A program made the position numbers and the translations under genes. The notes under the pieces are model-generated. The model worked only from the letters and a program-made list of their open reading frames with translations, ran no database searches and had not been told where the DNA came from. 64,000 nt of DNA from Salinimicrobium xinjiangense DSM 19287 (GTDB lineage: Bacteria > Bacteroidota > Bacteroidia > Flavobacteriales > Flavobacteriaceae), in contig NZ_AUIG01000014.1 of the NCBI RefSeq assembly GCF_000423585.1, forward strand, positions 1 through 64,000, written 5' to 3'. Positions 19,722 to 29,092 of the stretch are shown piece after piece. The first letter of the stretch is position 1, and every line of letters begins with the position of its first letter.

Positions 19722-20012
19722 ATGAGCGATTTAACAGAAATAGTTGATAATCTTGAAAATAGGATTGGTAAGTTGCTTCAGAACTATAATAAACTGGAGC
19801 AGAAACAGCAAACCCTACAAGATGAATTGACTAATTTGAGAGCAGAAAAGCAGGAGTTGCTAACCTCTCTTGAAGCTTCTGAAAATCGGGTGAAAACTCT
19901 TAAAGCCGCCAATGCCTTGCTTGGCAGTAATGAATATAAAAAAGAAACCAAGCTAAAGATAAATAGCTTGATCAGGGAGATCGATCAATGTATTGTTCAC
20001 CTCTCTGAATAG
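19722..20012 (+). CDS. Coiled-coil protein upstream of zapA
   Basis: This 96-residue protein is nearly all heptad-repeat coiled coil (residues 5-65), with a short C-terminal helix 'KINSLIREIDQCIVHLSE'. It lies 11 bp before zapA, and a small coiled-coil partner in this position is common in Bacteroidota. The location suggests a division-related or ZapA-associated role, as an inference only. Confidence 0.75.
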   Translation: MSDLTEIVDNLENRIGKLLQNYNKLEQKQQTLQDELTNLRAEKQELLTSLEASENRVKTLKAANALLGSNEYKKETKLKINSLIREIDQCIVHLSE

Positions 20013-20023
20013 AAGAATAAAAA

Positions 20024-20314
20024 ATGTCAAATCAGCTTAAAATAAAGATCTCTATTGCAGACCGGGTTTATCCTATGACGATTCTGCCTCAACAGGAGGA
20101 AGGGCTTCGAAAAGCTGCAAAAAAAATAGAGTTTATGATTAAGCAATTTGAGCAGAGTTATGCCGTTAGGGATAAGCAGGATGTTCTGGCCATGTGCGCC
20201 TTACAGTTTGCAGCCCAGACCGAGCAAAAAGCAATTGACAATAGCAGCGAAGTAGTATTGGCTGAAGATAGATTGAAAGCGCTCAATGAATTGCTTGAAA
20301 AGCACCTGGTTTAA
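20024..20314 (+). CDS. zapA: Cell division protein ZapA
   Basis: The 96-residue protein has 'KIKISIADRVYPMTILPQQEE' at the N-terminus, then a long helix 'LRKAAKKIEFMIKQFE' and 'DKQDVLAMCALQFA', all typical of ZapA, which bundles FtsZ filaments. The gene is followed by a structured RNA and rny, an arrangement I associate with flavobacteria. Confidence 0.85.
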   Translation: MSNQLKIKISIADRVYPMTILPQQEEGLRKAAKKIEFMIKQFEQSYAVRDKQDVLAMCALQFAAQTEQKAIDNSSEVVLAEDRLKALNELLEKHLV

Positions 20315-20343
20315 CTGTTCTTTGATTTAAAAAATAAAGGTTA

Positions 20344-20512
20344 CTGCCTGTATTAGTTAATTTTTTTTGATAAACTCAACACCAATTCTTTAAAAAGGGT
20401 GAGTTTAAGTTGTAAAAGCAAGCCGTCTTTGAGCGGATCCTTGATCAGCTTGTTAGCCCTAAACTTGATTTAAAGAGTTTATACAAATCCAAAACTAATA
20501 CAGGCTTTTTTT
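20344..20512 (+). ncRNA. ssrS: 6S RNA (6S-Flavo type)
   Basis: A perfect 13-bp terminal stem (20346-20358 with 20493-20505, gcctgtattagtt / aactaatacaggc) closes a ~160-nt unit and runs directly into nine or more T residues. Inside are hairpins aaactcaac / gggtgagttt (about 20372-20406) and caagc / gcttg (about 20419-20451). A long rod closed by a terminal helix, lying between zapA and the next gene, fits 6S RNA, which binds RNA polymerase. The assignment by location and shape is strong but was not checked against a covariance model. Confidence 0.72.
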
Positions 20513-20532
20513 TTTATAATAAAAACTAACTA

Positions 20533-22104
20533 ATGGATACACTAACTATAGCGCTTATCATTATTTCTCTCGCCCTGGGCCTTGCAATAGGTTTTGGAAT
20601 AGCTAAATACCTGGAGAGGAAAAATGCCTCCAAAATAATTCAAAGAGCTAAGAAATCGGCTGCCGGAATCCTTAAAGAAGCCAAACAGGAAGCCGAAGGG
20701 ATCAAAAAAGATAAGATCCTGCAGGCAAAGGAAAAATTCATTGAACTTAAATCTGAACATGAAAAAGTAATCCTGTCACGGGATAAGAAGATAGCCGATG
20801 CCGAGAAAAGGATAAGAGACAAAGAATCCCAGGTTTCCAGCGAACTGGCAAAAAGTAAAAACCTGAACAAAGATCTTGAAGAAAAGATCGCCGATTACGA
20901 CCACAGAAATGAGATCCTGGAAAAGAAACAGGAGGAAATCGATAAACTTCACAACAGTAAGGTACAACAGCTGGAAGTGATTTCAGGTCTCTCTGCCGAA
21001 GATGCCAAAGCCCAACTTATAGAATCTTTAAAAGATACTGCACGGGCAGATGCAATGGCTCTGGTACAGGATACTATTGAGGAGGCTAAGCTTACCGCAC
21101 AACAGGAAGCTAAGAAAATTGTGATCAATACCATCCAGAGAATAGGTACAGAAGAAGCAATTGACAATTGCGTTTCGGTCTTTAACCTTGAAAGCGATGA
21201 CGTAAAAGGACGTATTATTGGTAGGGAAGGAAGAAATATCCGGGCAATTGAAGCAGCGACAGGTGTGGAGATTATTGTTGATGATACGCCCGAGGCTATC
21301 ATACTTTCTTGTTTTGATTCGGTAAGAAGGGAAGTGGCACGTTTATCATTGCATAAGCTGGTGACAGATGGAAGGATCCACCCGGCAAGAATCGAAGAGA
21401 TAGTTAAGAAGACCACCAAACAAATTGAAGAAGAGATCATTGAGGTAGGAAAACGTACAGTTATCGACCTTGGTATTCACGGCCTGCATCCCGAATTGAT
21501 CAAAACTGTAGGTAGAATGAAGTATCGTTCTTCTTACGGACAAAACCTGCTGCAACATTCAAGAGAAGTAGCCAAGCTGTGTGGCGTTATGGCTGCAGAA
21601 CTGGGGCTTAATCCAAAACTGGCCAAACGTGCCGGACTTCTGCATGATATTGGGAAGGTTCCTGAAACAGAAACTGAAGTACCTCACGCAATTCTGGGAA
21701 TGCAGTGGGCAGAAAAGTATGGTGAGAAACCCGATGTATGCAATGCCATAGGTGCACACCATGATGAAATTGAAATGACATCTTTACTATCTCCAATTAT
21801 TCAGGTTTGTGATGCTATTAGTGGCGCGAGACCGGGAGCAAGAAGACAGGTGTTGGATTCATATATTCAGAGACTGAAAGATCTTGAAGATATAGCCTTT
21901 GGTTTTGGAGGCGTTAAGAAAGCCTATGCCATCCAGGCCGGTAGAGAGCTAAGAGTAATCGTAGAGAGTGAAAAAGTGAGTGATGATAAGGCTGCAAATC
22001 TTTCTTTTGAGATCTCTCAGAAGATCCAGACAGATATGACTTATCCGGGACAGGTAAAAGTCACTGTGATAAGAGAAACCCGGGCAGTCAATATTGCCAA
22101 ATAG
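20533..22104 (+). CDS. rny: Ribonuclease Y
   Basis: The 523-residue membrane-anchored endoribonuclease has an N-terminal transmembrane helix (about 5-25) and a long coiled coil (about 30-170). A KH domain ('[20 protein letters not shown]') is followed by an HD domain with '[10 protein letters not shown]', '[12 protein letters not shown]' and '[10 protein letters not shown]'. It starts mRNA turnover. Length and domain order match the family closely. A strong terminator follows. Confidence 0.95.
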   Translation: MDTLTIALIIISLALGLAIGFGIAKYLERKNASKIIQRAKKSAAGILKEAKQEAEGIKKDKILQAKEKFIELKSEHEKVILSRDKKIADAEKRIRDKESQVSSELAKSKNLNKDLEEKIADYDHRNEILEKKQEEIDKLHNSKVQQLEVISGLSAEDAKAQLIESLKDTARADAMALVQDTIEEAKLTAQQEAKKIVINTIQRIGTEEAIDNCVSVFNLESDDVKGRIIGREGRNIRAIEAATGVEIIVDDTPEAIILSCFDSVRREVARLSLHKLVTDGRIHPARIEEIVKKTTKQIEEEIIEVGKRTVIDLGIHGLHPELIKTVGRMKYRSSYGQNLLQHSREVAKLCGVMAAELGLNPKLAKRAGLLHDIGKVPETETEVPHAILGMQWAEKYGEKPDVCNAIGAHHDEIEMTSLLSPIIQVCDAISGARPGARRQVLDSYIQRLKDLEDIAFGFGGVKKAYAIQAGRELRVIVESEKVSDDKAANLSFEISQKIQTDMTYPGQVKVTVIRETRAVNIAK

Positions 22105-22128
22105 GTTTTTTTATTTTATAAAAACCAG

Positions 22129-22160
22129 CTCCCGTTTCCATTAGGAAACGGGAGTTTTTT
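22129..22160 (+). terminator. Terminator of rny
   Basis: The stem ctcccgtttcc (22129-22139) pairs perfectly with ggaaacgggag (22144-22154), with a 4-nt loop and a T6 tail. Confidence 0.93.
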
Positions 22161-22301
22161 GTTCAGCAGTTTTGAGTACTATGTGACTCCTGATTTTCAG
22201 TTTTATCAGGTATTTCCAAAAACCTACAGTAGAGATGGATTTAAAAGAAACATTAGGTATGACTTTCCTTGTGTGTCCTTTGTTTTTTCTAAATTGTAGA
22301 T

Positions 22302-22733
22302 ATGAAGAAAAAAACTGTTCTGGTGATCATTTTCCTATTGCTGCTGGTTTATCCGCTGTACTCCGTTTTCCAACTGGAGCAGGTAATCACCGACGGCGGA
22401 CTTGCAAAAGAGGCTCAGGCAGAGCTTAATGACCTTCAAAGGAGTCTCTGGATCTCCTGGATCATTCTTGTTTCTATTGCCGTTTACTATAAATGGACTT
22501 TTAAAAGGAACCTGGTTTTTTACCTTACCTATGCTTTTCTCTTTGTGGCATTTGCAGTTTTCGGAATATATGTACAGAGGCTGGTATCCGTTTATAATAT
22601 TCCTTCCAGCTTTGAAGATTCCTATACTCTTGGTGTCTTTTCGGCTTTTCAAAACATAGTGGTATCGGGCGTTCTAACCGGCTTCTTACAGGCCGCGGTC
22701 TGGTGGTTTACGCGGAGATGGCACAGAAGGTAG
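22302..22733 (+). CDS. Small integral membrane protein, unknown
   Basis: The 143-residue protein has about four hydrophobic segments (residues 5-22, 50-63, 70-90 and 112-135) and a basic C-terminus (FTRRWHRR). I do not recognise a family. It stands alone between the rny terminator and a repeat-rich gap. Confidence 0.6.
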   Translation: MKKKTVLVIIFLLLLVYPLYSVFQLEQVITDGGLAKEAQAELNDLQRSLWISWIILVSIAVYYKWTFKRNLVFYLTYAFLFVAFAVFGIYVQRLVSVYNIPSSFEDSYTLGVFSAFQNIVVSGVLTGFLQAAVWWFTRRWHRR

Positions 22734-22740
22734 TGTTCAG

Positions 22741-23105
22741 TGATTAGAGCTCAGTACCTCCCCCGCTTAACAGCGGGATTACCGCGGATTATGACTGTAG
22801 AAGATTTTGTGTGGATAGGAAAAAAAGCCCCGGAGGGGCGAATTATCGGTAGCCCGGTGTTTTAACACCGGGATCAAAAAATGCCCCCTCCAAAAAGAGC
22901 CCCGGAGGGGCGACATATTTGCGATTGTAATTACATCATTATTTTTAGTCATATGATAGTGCTCAGTACCTCCCCCGCTGAACAGCGGGACTACCGTGCA
23001 GTGTGACTTTTCAGAAAAGTAGAAGTTAGATTTTAGAAGTACGAATTTTGATTTTCTGCTTTTGCCTGCCCCGGCGGGGCGCAATATTAATAGCCCATGG
23101 TTTTA
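22741..23105. repeat. Cluster of REP-like hairpins
   Basis: Related palindromic units alternate: tcccccgcttaacagcggga (about 22757) with a near copy at about 22972; gccccggaggggcg at about 22828 and 22899; cccggtgttttaacaccggg (about 22853); and gccccggcggggcgcaa (about 23069). These resemble REP units mobilised by RAYT transposases, but no such transposase is in the window. Simple repeats (gatcagtgctcagc type) continue to about 23235. The gap 22734-23296 has no gene. Confidence 0.65.
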
Positions 23106-23296
23106 ACCCCGAATTTAAAGAACCACCTGACAAGAGCCCTGGGTGACACATATACATCAGATTATTGGTTTAGTCATATGATAGTGGTCAGTGATCAGTG
23201 ATCAGTGCTCAGCGATCAGTGCTCAGCGATCATTATGAGTTATGAGTTATGGAATATCCGACACTTCTGAAAAGAGGGTGTCAAAAATGGCATTTT

Positions 23297-23902
23297 TCAG
23301 ACCTCTTCCGAATTCGTTATTCTTCCGCCACCGGAAATAATATCACGCCTTATCTTGTCGAAGCCTTCAGGTAAAAGAGGCACAGCTGCGTCTTCAATAA
23401 GAGTTGCTTTAAAATTCTCGCGAAGGGCATCAAGTAAAGTATAATAGACACAAATATCTGCAGCAAGTCCGCAGAAGTAAAGGTCAACAGCTCCCTTTTC
23501 CTTTAAATAACCGCTAAGCCCGGTTATTTTTTTATGCCCGTTATCATAAAAGCCACTGTAGCTATCTATTTCGGGATCCATTCCTTTTCTGAAGATGGCT
23601 TCAATGGGTTTCATTTCCAGATCGGGATGAAAATCTGCCCCTTTTGTACCCTGAACGCAATGTGTAGGCCAAAGCTTTTGCTCGAGGCCGTTAAGATCAA
23701 TCACCTCAAATTCTTTTTTACCGGGATGATTCACAGCGAAGCTTTTGTGATTGGCAGGATGCCAGTCCTGGGTGGCAACCACCAGTTCGAATTGGGATAA
23801 AATGCTGTTTATTACAGGAATTATTTTATCCCCCTGCTTTACTTCAAGGGCACCCCCGGGCATAAAATCATTTTGGGCATCTACAATGATCAGAGTTTTC
23901 AT
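23297..23902 (-). CDS. pncA: Nicotinamidase (isochorismatase family)
   Basis: The 201-residue hydrolase would convert nicotinamide to nicotinate. The catalytic Asp is in 'IVDAQNDFMPGGAL', the metal-site region is 'DWHPANHKSFA', and the catalytic Cys is in 'CGLAADICVYYT'. It overlaps the nicotinate phosphoribosyltransferase gene by 4 bp (ATGA), so the pair forms the first two steps of NAD salvage in one operon. Confidence 0.88.
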   Translation of the reverse strand: MKTLIIVDAQNDFMPGGALEVKQGDKIIPVINSILSQFELVVATQDWHPANHKSFAVNHPGKKEFEVIDLNGLEQKLWPTHCVQGTKGADFHPDLEMKPIEAIFRKGMDPEIDSYSGFYDNGHKKITGLSGYLKEKGAVDLYFCGLAADICVYYTLLDALRENFKATLIEDAAVPLLPEGFDKIRRDIISGGGRITNSEEV

Positions 23903-25311
23903 GATTTTTTTTCTTTATGTGCATCTATAAGCGTATTCCTTTCATCCCGAAGGTCTTCACTTAACCCCACCTTATAAATATGCGGATAGGAAAATCGTTT
24001 AAATTCGGGTGGTAGTTTTTGAAGTCTTTCCCTTCGGAAATTAGAAATATCTTCAACACTTTTTCTTTTTCGAGTCCTTTTCTGATCTTCCATTACCAGC
24101 TCCAGCAATTTTTCTTTGTTAACTGCAGAAATATCCTGGTATTTTAAACGATCATAAGGATGAAACATCATTTTTGGATCCTGTTCATCCAGAAGACATA
24201 TTACATCGGCACCTAAAAAATTACCACTCTCATCGAGTAGTCTGTAAACCTGCTTGCGATGTGGTAAAGTGATCTTTGAAATAGTTTCAGACAGCTTAAT
24301 GCGCGGTTGATCTTTAAAATGGGCAAGTTTGTACACCCCATCGAGGGCAGCGTCGGGTTTTCCCGTCACCAGACTTGTTCCCACTCCAAAGACATCGATT
24401 GGAGCCTCCTGGTCAATTAAACTTTTGATAAGGTGTTCATCCAGCTGATTGGATACTGCGATCTTCACGTAATCGAGACCTGCCTCATCGAGCATTTCTC
24501 TTGAGCGGCGGGAAAGATAGGCAAGATCCCCGCTATCCAGTCTTATTCCCTTTAATTTTTCCCCGCGGCTTTCCATTTCTTTCCCCACGGTGATAGCATT
24601 AGGAACTCCACTTTTTAAGGTGTTATAGGTGTCGACAAGTAAAATGCTGTTGTTGGGATGGGCTTTTGCAAAATCCCGGAAAGCTTCCAGTTCTTCTTCA
24701 TAACTCTGGATAAATGAATGGGCCATAGTTCCCGAAACTGCAAATCCAAAGTCTCTTCCCGATCTTGTATTGCTTGTTGCGTCAAAACCACCTACCATTG
24801 CTGCCCGGCTGGCATGATAACCACCAATTCCCTGGGCGCGGCGTAAACCAAAATCAATTAACATACGGCCTTTTGCCTGTATCTCCATTCTGGTAGCTTT
24901 GGTGGCAATAAGCGTTTGGAAGTTAAGAATATTCAGGAGGAGGGTCTCGACAATCTGGGCTTCAATGATATTAGCCTCGACCCGCACTACAGGTTCTCCC
25001 GGAAACACAAGCTCGCCTTCCCTCATGCTATAAACTTTTCCGCGGAAGCGGAAATCTTTAAGAAAATCCAGGTAATCTTTATTCAGGTCCAGAGTCTTAA
25101 GATATTTTATGTCCTCCTTTGAAAACCTGAAATTCTCCAGAATATCCAGCAGGGTGTCAAGTCCGGCAAAAACAGCAAATCCTCCATCAAACGGAAGTTT
25201 TCGGAAAAAGTAATCGAAAACTGCGGTTTTCTCTGCTTCTCCCTTTTGAAAATAAACCTGGCCCATCGTGAGCTGATACTGGTCTGTATATGTCCCGCTG
25301 AAATCTATCAT
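23899..25311 (-). CDS. pncB: Nicotinate phosphoribosyltransferase
   Basis: The 470-residue enzyme makes nicotinate mononucleotide from nicotinate and PRPP. Signatures include the N-terminal 'TDQYQLTMGQVYFQ', 'DFGLRRAQG', the regulatory histidine in 'SGTMAHSFIQSYE', 'LVDTYNT' and 'IRLDSGDLAYLS'. Downstream pncA overlaps its stop, consistent with a salvage operon. Confidence 0.92.
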   Translation of the reverse strand: MIDFSGTYTDQYQLTMGQVYFQKGEAEKTAVFDYFFRKLPFDGGFAVFAGLDTLLDILENFRFSKEDIKYLKTLDLNKDYLDFLKDFRFRGKVYSMREGELVFPGEPVVRVEANIIEAQIVETLLLNILNFQTLIATKATRMEIQAKGRMLIDFGLRRAQGIGGYHASRAAMVGGFDATSNTRSGRDFGFAVSGTMAHSFIQSYEEELEAFRDFAKAHPNNSILLVDTYNTLKSGVPNAITVGKEMESRGEKLKGIRLDSGDLAYLSRRSREMLDEAGLDYVKIAVSNQLDEHLIKSLIDQEAPIDVFGVGTSLVTGKPDAALDGVYKLAHFKDQPRIKLSETISKITLPHRKQVYRLLDESGNFLGADVICLLDEQDPKMMFHPYDRLKYQDISAVNKEKLLELVMEDQKRTRKRKSVEDISNFRRERLQKLPPEFKRFSYPHIYKVGLSEDLRDERNTLIDAHKEKKS

Positions 25312-25353
25312 TATGAAATTATTTGCACCGCCGCGGCTGGCGTAAAAAGATTT

Positions 25354-26247
25354 TTATTTTTCCTGAGCTTCGAGGTATTGATCCTGCTTGTGCCAATCGA
25401 ACCTGTAAGATAATCCGCCGGCCACCTGCCAACGGGAGGGAGTGTCTTTAAAGTTTACAAGTCCGGAGATATCGGCCTGGAAATTTTTATGAAACAAATA
25501 GGCAAAACCTCCTCTTGCTATTTCGTCACTGTAAAGATCATTGATGAAGGTCTGGAATTCTCCAAACATGGCAAATTTGGATGAAAAAGAGTGAGTAAGT
25601 GTCACAATACCTGAATAAATTGGATATTCCTGTGCAATTTGATCGGCCATAAGGTTTATTACCAGAACCCACGGACCCCAGTTGTTTTGGGAGATCACTG
25701 CAAACCGGGGAGAGAAATTAGCCTGACCTTCATATTGGTACGGATTGTCTCCAAAAGAAAAATTTGCCCCTGCATAAAGTGAGACTGCCGGAATAAGAAT
25801 ATTCCAGTCAAATCTTTGGTTGGCTTTCCAGCTGTAAAGGTTTGGCTTCCTTTCTTTACCCTCTTTGTACGGGTCATAAACAAGATATTTTACGCCAATG
25901 GCATTCGAGTCGAAATTACTAATGCCGGTAGATTGAGTGGAACTACCTACTGTATAATTAGTAGTTTGATCCAGAAAAGAACCCATCAGGTTGATCTCTA
26001 ATTCTTCCACAAGAAGTCCAAACCTTACGGAATAATCGATCCCCCAAAGATCTGTATCTGTTTGGAGGAGCTCATGATTATCATTACCAAATTTACCTCC
26101 TGCTTCAATTTGAAGCACCTTAGGGCCAACGGCGAAAGCACCCTGGGAATTCCCGGGGCGGTTGGAGTTGATGGTTTCGGTATATTGAGCAGAGGCAAAA
26201 AAAGTTCCGAAGAAGAAAAGGACGAAAAAAATCGTGTATATCCTCAT
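25354..26247 (-). CDS. Outer-membrane 'transporter' family protein (MetA-pathway type)
   Basis: This 297-residue protein has a signal peptide (cleavage after SAQ). It has 'TINSNRPGNSQGAFAVGPKVLQ', the conserved start of the phenol-MetA-degradation outer-membrane family, and alternating barrel strands. A TATCTTTG box on the minus strand (26277-26270) fits a -7 promoter element 22 bp ahead of the start. The substrate is unknown. Confidence 0.7.
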   Translation of the reverse strand: MRIYTIFFVLFFFGTFFASAQYTETINSNRPGNSQGAFAVGPKVLQIEAGGKFGNDNHELLQTDTDLWGIDYSVRFGLLVEELEINLMGSFLDQTTNYTVGSSTQSTGISNFDSNAIGVKYLVYDPYKEGKERKPNLYSWKANQRFDWNILIPAVSLYAGANFSFGDNPYQYEGQANFSPRFAVISQNNWGPWVLVINLMADQIAQEYPIYSGIVTLTHSFSSKFAMFGEFQTFINDLYSDEIARGGFAYLFHKNFQADISGLVNFKDTPSRWQVAGGLSYRFDWHKQDQYLEAQEK

Positions 26248-26352
26248 TTTTGGGCTGATTGGTTGTAACCAAAGATATAGATTTTATCATTTTTTTCGAC
26301 TGCTGTGATGGTTTTCTTTAAGTAGAGTAGTAATTTTACCAAAACTTTTAGA

Positions 26353-26631
26353 ATGCACGAAGCTTCATTGTCTGAAGTATTAAGAGTGATACTTATCGTA
26401 CTCCTCGTATACTTCGGGTTAAAACTCTTTTTCCGCTGGTTTGGTCCCATCCTGCTCAGATATATTCTGAGAAAGGTAGGGAAGAAATTTGAACAAAAAT
26501 TCGGACAGTTTGGTGCTCCCGGGGAACAACCACGACAGCAGGGAGAGGTTACCTTAGATAAAAAGCCAAAGAAAACAGGAAAGTCAAAGAATGATGTTGG
26601 AGAATATATCGATTATGAAGAAATTGACTAA
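26353..26631 (+). CDS. DUF4834 family protein
   Basis: The 92-residue protein has one N-terminal membrane helix (about 8-25, 'VLRVILIVLLVYFGLKLFF'), then a basic amphipathic stretch and a charged tail ending 'VGEYIDYEEID', as in DUF4834. It lies 24 bp ahead of the YfhO gene, an arrangement I associate with Flavobacteriaceae. It may help a membrane complex; the function is unknown. Confidence 0.75.
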   Translation: MHEASLSEVLRVILIVLLVYFGLKLFFRWFGPILLRYILRKVGKKFEQKFGQFGAPGEQPRQQGEVTLDKKPKKTGKSKNDVGEYIDYEEID

Positions 26632-26655
26632 TTTCAACTCCAAAATCAAGACTTT

Positions 26656-29073
26656 ATGAATTTTTCCCTCAAGAAAGTACTCCCTCACATATTTGTTTTT
26701 CTTGGTTTCATCGTACTTTCATTAACTTATTTCTATCCGGTCCTACAGGGAAAAGAGATATTTCAAAGTGATATAGCCCAATACATCGGGATGGCCCGGC
26801 AGCAAAACGAATTCCGGGCAGAGACAGGGGAGGAGCCTTACTGGACAGACGCGGCATTTGGTGGAATGCCAACATACCAGCTGGGCGCAAATTATCCACA
26901 TAACTATGTCAAAAAAATAGATAGTCTCCTCCGGTTTTTACCCCGGCCTGCAGATTATCTTTTTCTATATTTCTTAGGTATTTACATTCTGCTTCTGGTA
27001 TTAAAAATAGATTACAGGCTCGCGATCCTGGGAGCGCTGGCTTTTGGCTTTTCTACCTATCTCATAATTATCCTTGGCGTAGGACATAATGCAAAAGCCC
27101 ATGCTATAGCATATATGCCCTGGGTGCTCGGGGGAATTCTGCTCTGTTTCAGGCAGAGATATATTATTGGTTTTCTGCTTCTTGCCTTTGGAATGGCCCT
27201 GGAGATAAGTGCCAACCACTTCCAAATGACCTTTTATCTGCTCCTGCTGGTGATCGTTTTAGGTATAGCTTATTTGATCGATGCCATCAGGAAAAAGAAA
27301 TTGCCGGGCTTCTTTAAGGCGATTGGAGTCATGATCGTTGCTGTTGTTCTTGCAATAGGTGCGAATGCCACAAATTTAATGGCGACCCAGGAATATGCCA
27401 ATTTCAGCACAAGGGGAGATACGGGACTCACTATCACTCCCGAAGGCACCAAAGATAAATCTGAAGGTCTCGATTACAATTATATCACTGAATACAGCTA
27501 CGGGATCATCGAGAGCTTTAATCTCTTTATTCCTCGTTTTATGGGTGGCTCCAGTGCCGAGAATGTAGGGACAGATTCGGCCATTTATAACCAGTTATTA
27601 CAACTGGGAGCAAATCCCATACAGGCGGCACAATTTGCGGAAGCCGCACCCACATACTGGGGCGATCAGCCGTTTGTGGGCGCTCCTGCCTATATTGGTG
27701 CAACTGTGCTTTTCCTGTTCGTATTAGCGCTTTTCCTGGTGCGGGGTAGAGCAAAATGGTGGCTTGTAGGTGGAACTGTGCTGGCCCTGCTTTTATCCTG
27801 GGGAAAGAATTTCGGACTTTTAACGGATTTCTTCATTGAGTATATCCCGTTATACAACAAGTTTCGTGCAGTCTCCTCCATTCAGGTGATCCTGGAACTC
27901 TGTATACCTGTTTTAGCTATCATAGGCCTCTGCGTTTTCTTCTTTAAGGAAGAAACCCTGGAAAGAAGAACTTATGCTCTTAAATGGGCTACAATAATCA
28001 CCGGGGGAATTGCCTTATTATTTCTTTTATTTAAAGGTATGTTCTTCAGCTTTACGGGTGCAAGTGACGGCATCCTTATTCAGCAGCTGGGACCCGAATT
28101 TGTTAGAGCTCTTAAAGAAGACAGAAAATCAGTTTTCACGGCCGATACGATTCGCAGTCTGATCTTTGTGCTTTTAACTGCTGCAGTTCTGTGGTTCTTT
28201 CTGAAGAAGAAGTTTAGCCTGAATATTGCCGTAATTGCCTTAGGGATATTAATTCTTGCAGATCTTATTGCCGTTGACCGAAGATATGTGGACAGTGAAG
28301 ATTTCGTAAGATCCAGTCAGGTAAACCGGCCATTCCAGGCTACTGAAGCCGATCGGGAAATTATGCAGGACAATGGTCATTATCGGGTTTTTGACCTTAG
28401 CGGAAGTCCTTTTAACACTGCAAGAACTTCTTTTTTCCATAATTCGGTTGGGGGATATCATGCCGCCAAGCCAGGAAGAATGCAGGAGCTATATGATTTT
28501 TACCTTTCCCAAAACAACCTGCAGGTCCTGAACATGCTTAACACCAAATATTTTATTATTCCCACTGAAGAGGGGGTAGTGGCACAGCCTAATCCCGAGA
28601 CCAATGGAAATGCATGGTTTGTGGAGGAGGTGAAGATAGTAGAAGATGCTAATGAAGAAATTTTGAGTCTGGAGGGAATCAATACCAGAAGGCTTGCTGT
28701 GGTGGATGAGGATTTTGCTGAATATATACCGCAACAAAAATTCTCTGCCGATACAGCTGCAAGTATTGAGCTAATTTCTTATCAGCCAAATGAGCTGAAA
28801 TACCGTTCCTCTTCTGAAAATGAGAGAATGGCGGTATTTTCCGAAATATATTATCCACATGGATGGCAGGCCTATATTGACGGAGAAGAGGTGCCGCATT
28901 TTAGAGCAAATTATGTACTGCGGGCAATGATGATCCCTGCAGGGGAGCATGAAATTAGCTTCAGGTTTGAACCGCAGGTGGTCAAAACCGGTAGTACGAT
29001 TGCGCTGGCGAGTTCGGTGATCCTTGGATTGCTCCTGCTGGGCGGAATCTTCTACGGAATAAGAAGAAAATAA
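26656..29073 (+). CDS. YfhO family membrane protein
   Basis: This 805-residue protein has about twelve membrane helices in the first two thirds, then a periplasmic region with 'VFSEIYYPHGWQAYIDG', the typical YfhO C-terminal motif, and a last helix. YfhO proteins are GT-C-fold glycosyltransferase-like enzymes linked to cell-wall or lipid glycosylation. It is followed by a glycosyltransferase and a flippase, consistent with a surface-glycan operon. Confidence 0.85.
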   Translation: MNFSLKKVLPHIFVFLGFIVLSLTYFYPVLQGKEIFQSDIAQYIGMARQQNEFRAETGEEPYWTDAAFGGMPTYQLGANYPHNYVKKIDSLLRFLPRPADYLFLYFLGIYILLLVLKIDYRLAILGALAFGFSTYLIIILGVGHNAKAHAIAYMPWVLGGILLCFRQRYIIGFLLLAFGMALEISANHFQMTFYLLLLVIVLGIAYLIDAIRKKKLPGFFKAIGVMIVAVVLAIGANATNLMATQEYANFSTRGDTGLTITPEGTKDKSEGLDYNYITEYSYGIIESFNLFIPRFMGGSSAENVGTDSAIYNQLLQLGANPIQAAQFAEAAPTYWGDQPFVGAPAYIGATVLFLFVLALFLVRGRAKWWLVGGTVLALLLSWGKNFGLLTDFFIEYIPLYNKFRAVSSIQVILELCIPVLAIIGLCVFFFKEETLERRTYALKWATIITGGIALLFLLFKGMFFSFTGASDGILIQQLGPEFVRALKEDRKSVFTADTIRSLIFVLLTAAVLWFFLKKKFSLNIAVIALGILILADLIAVDRRYVDSEDFVRSSQVNRPFQATEADREIMQDNGHYRVFDLSGSPFNTARTSFFHNSVGGYHAAKPGRMQELYDFYLSQNNLQVLNMLNTKYFIIPTEEGVVAQPNPETNGNAWFVEEVKIVEDANEEILSLEGINTRRLAVVDEDFAEYIPQQKFSADTAASIELISYQPNELKYRSSSENERMAVFSEIYYPHGWQAYIDGEEVPHFRANYVLRAMMIPAGEHEISFRFEPQVVKTGSTIALASSVILGLLLLGGIFYGIRRK

Positions 29074-29092
29074 ACCCTTTTAGGGCAGGGCT

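Noticed and set aside
20949-21440. 163-residue antisense frame opposite rny
   Set aside because: It lies entirely within a strongly supported gene, has Ser/Ile-rich composition typical of an antisense shadow, and has no promoter.
22235-22429. Alternative 64-residue frame overlapping the 143-residue membrane protein gene
   Set aside because: It overlaps the better-supported membrane protein in another frame and loses coding character after the overlap begins.
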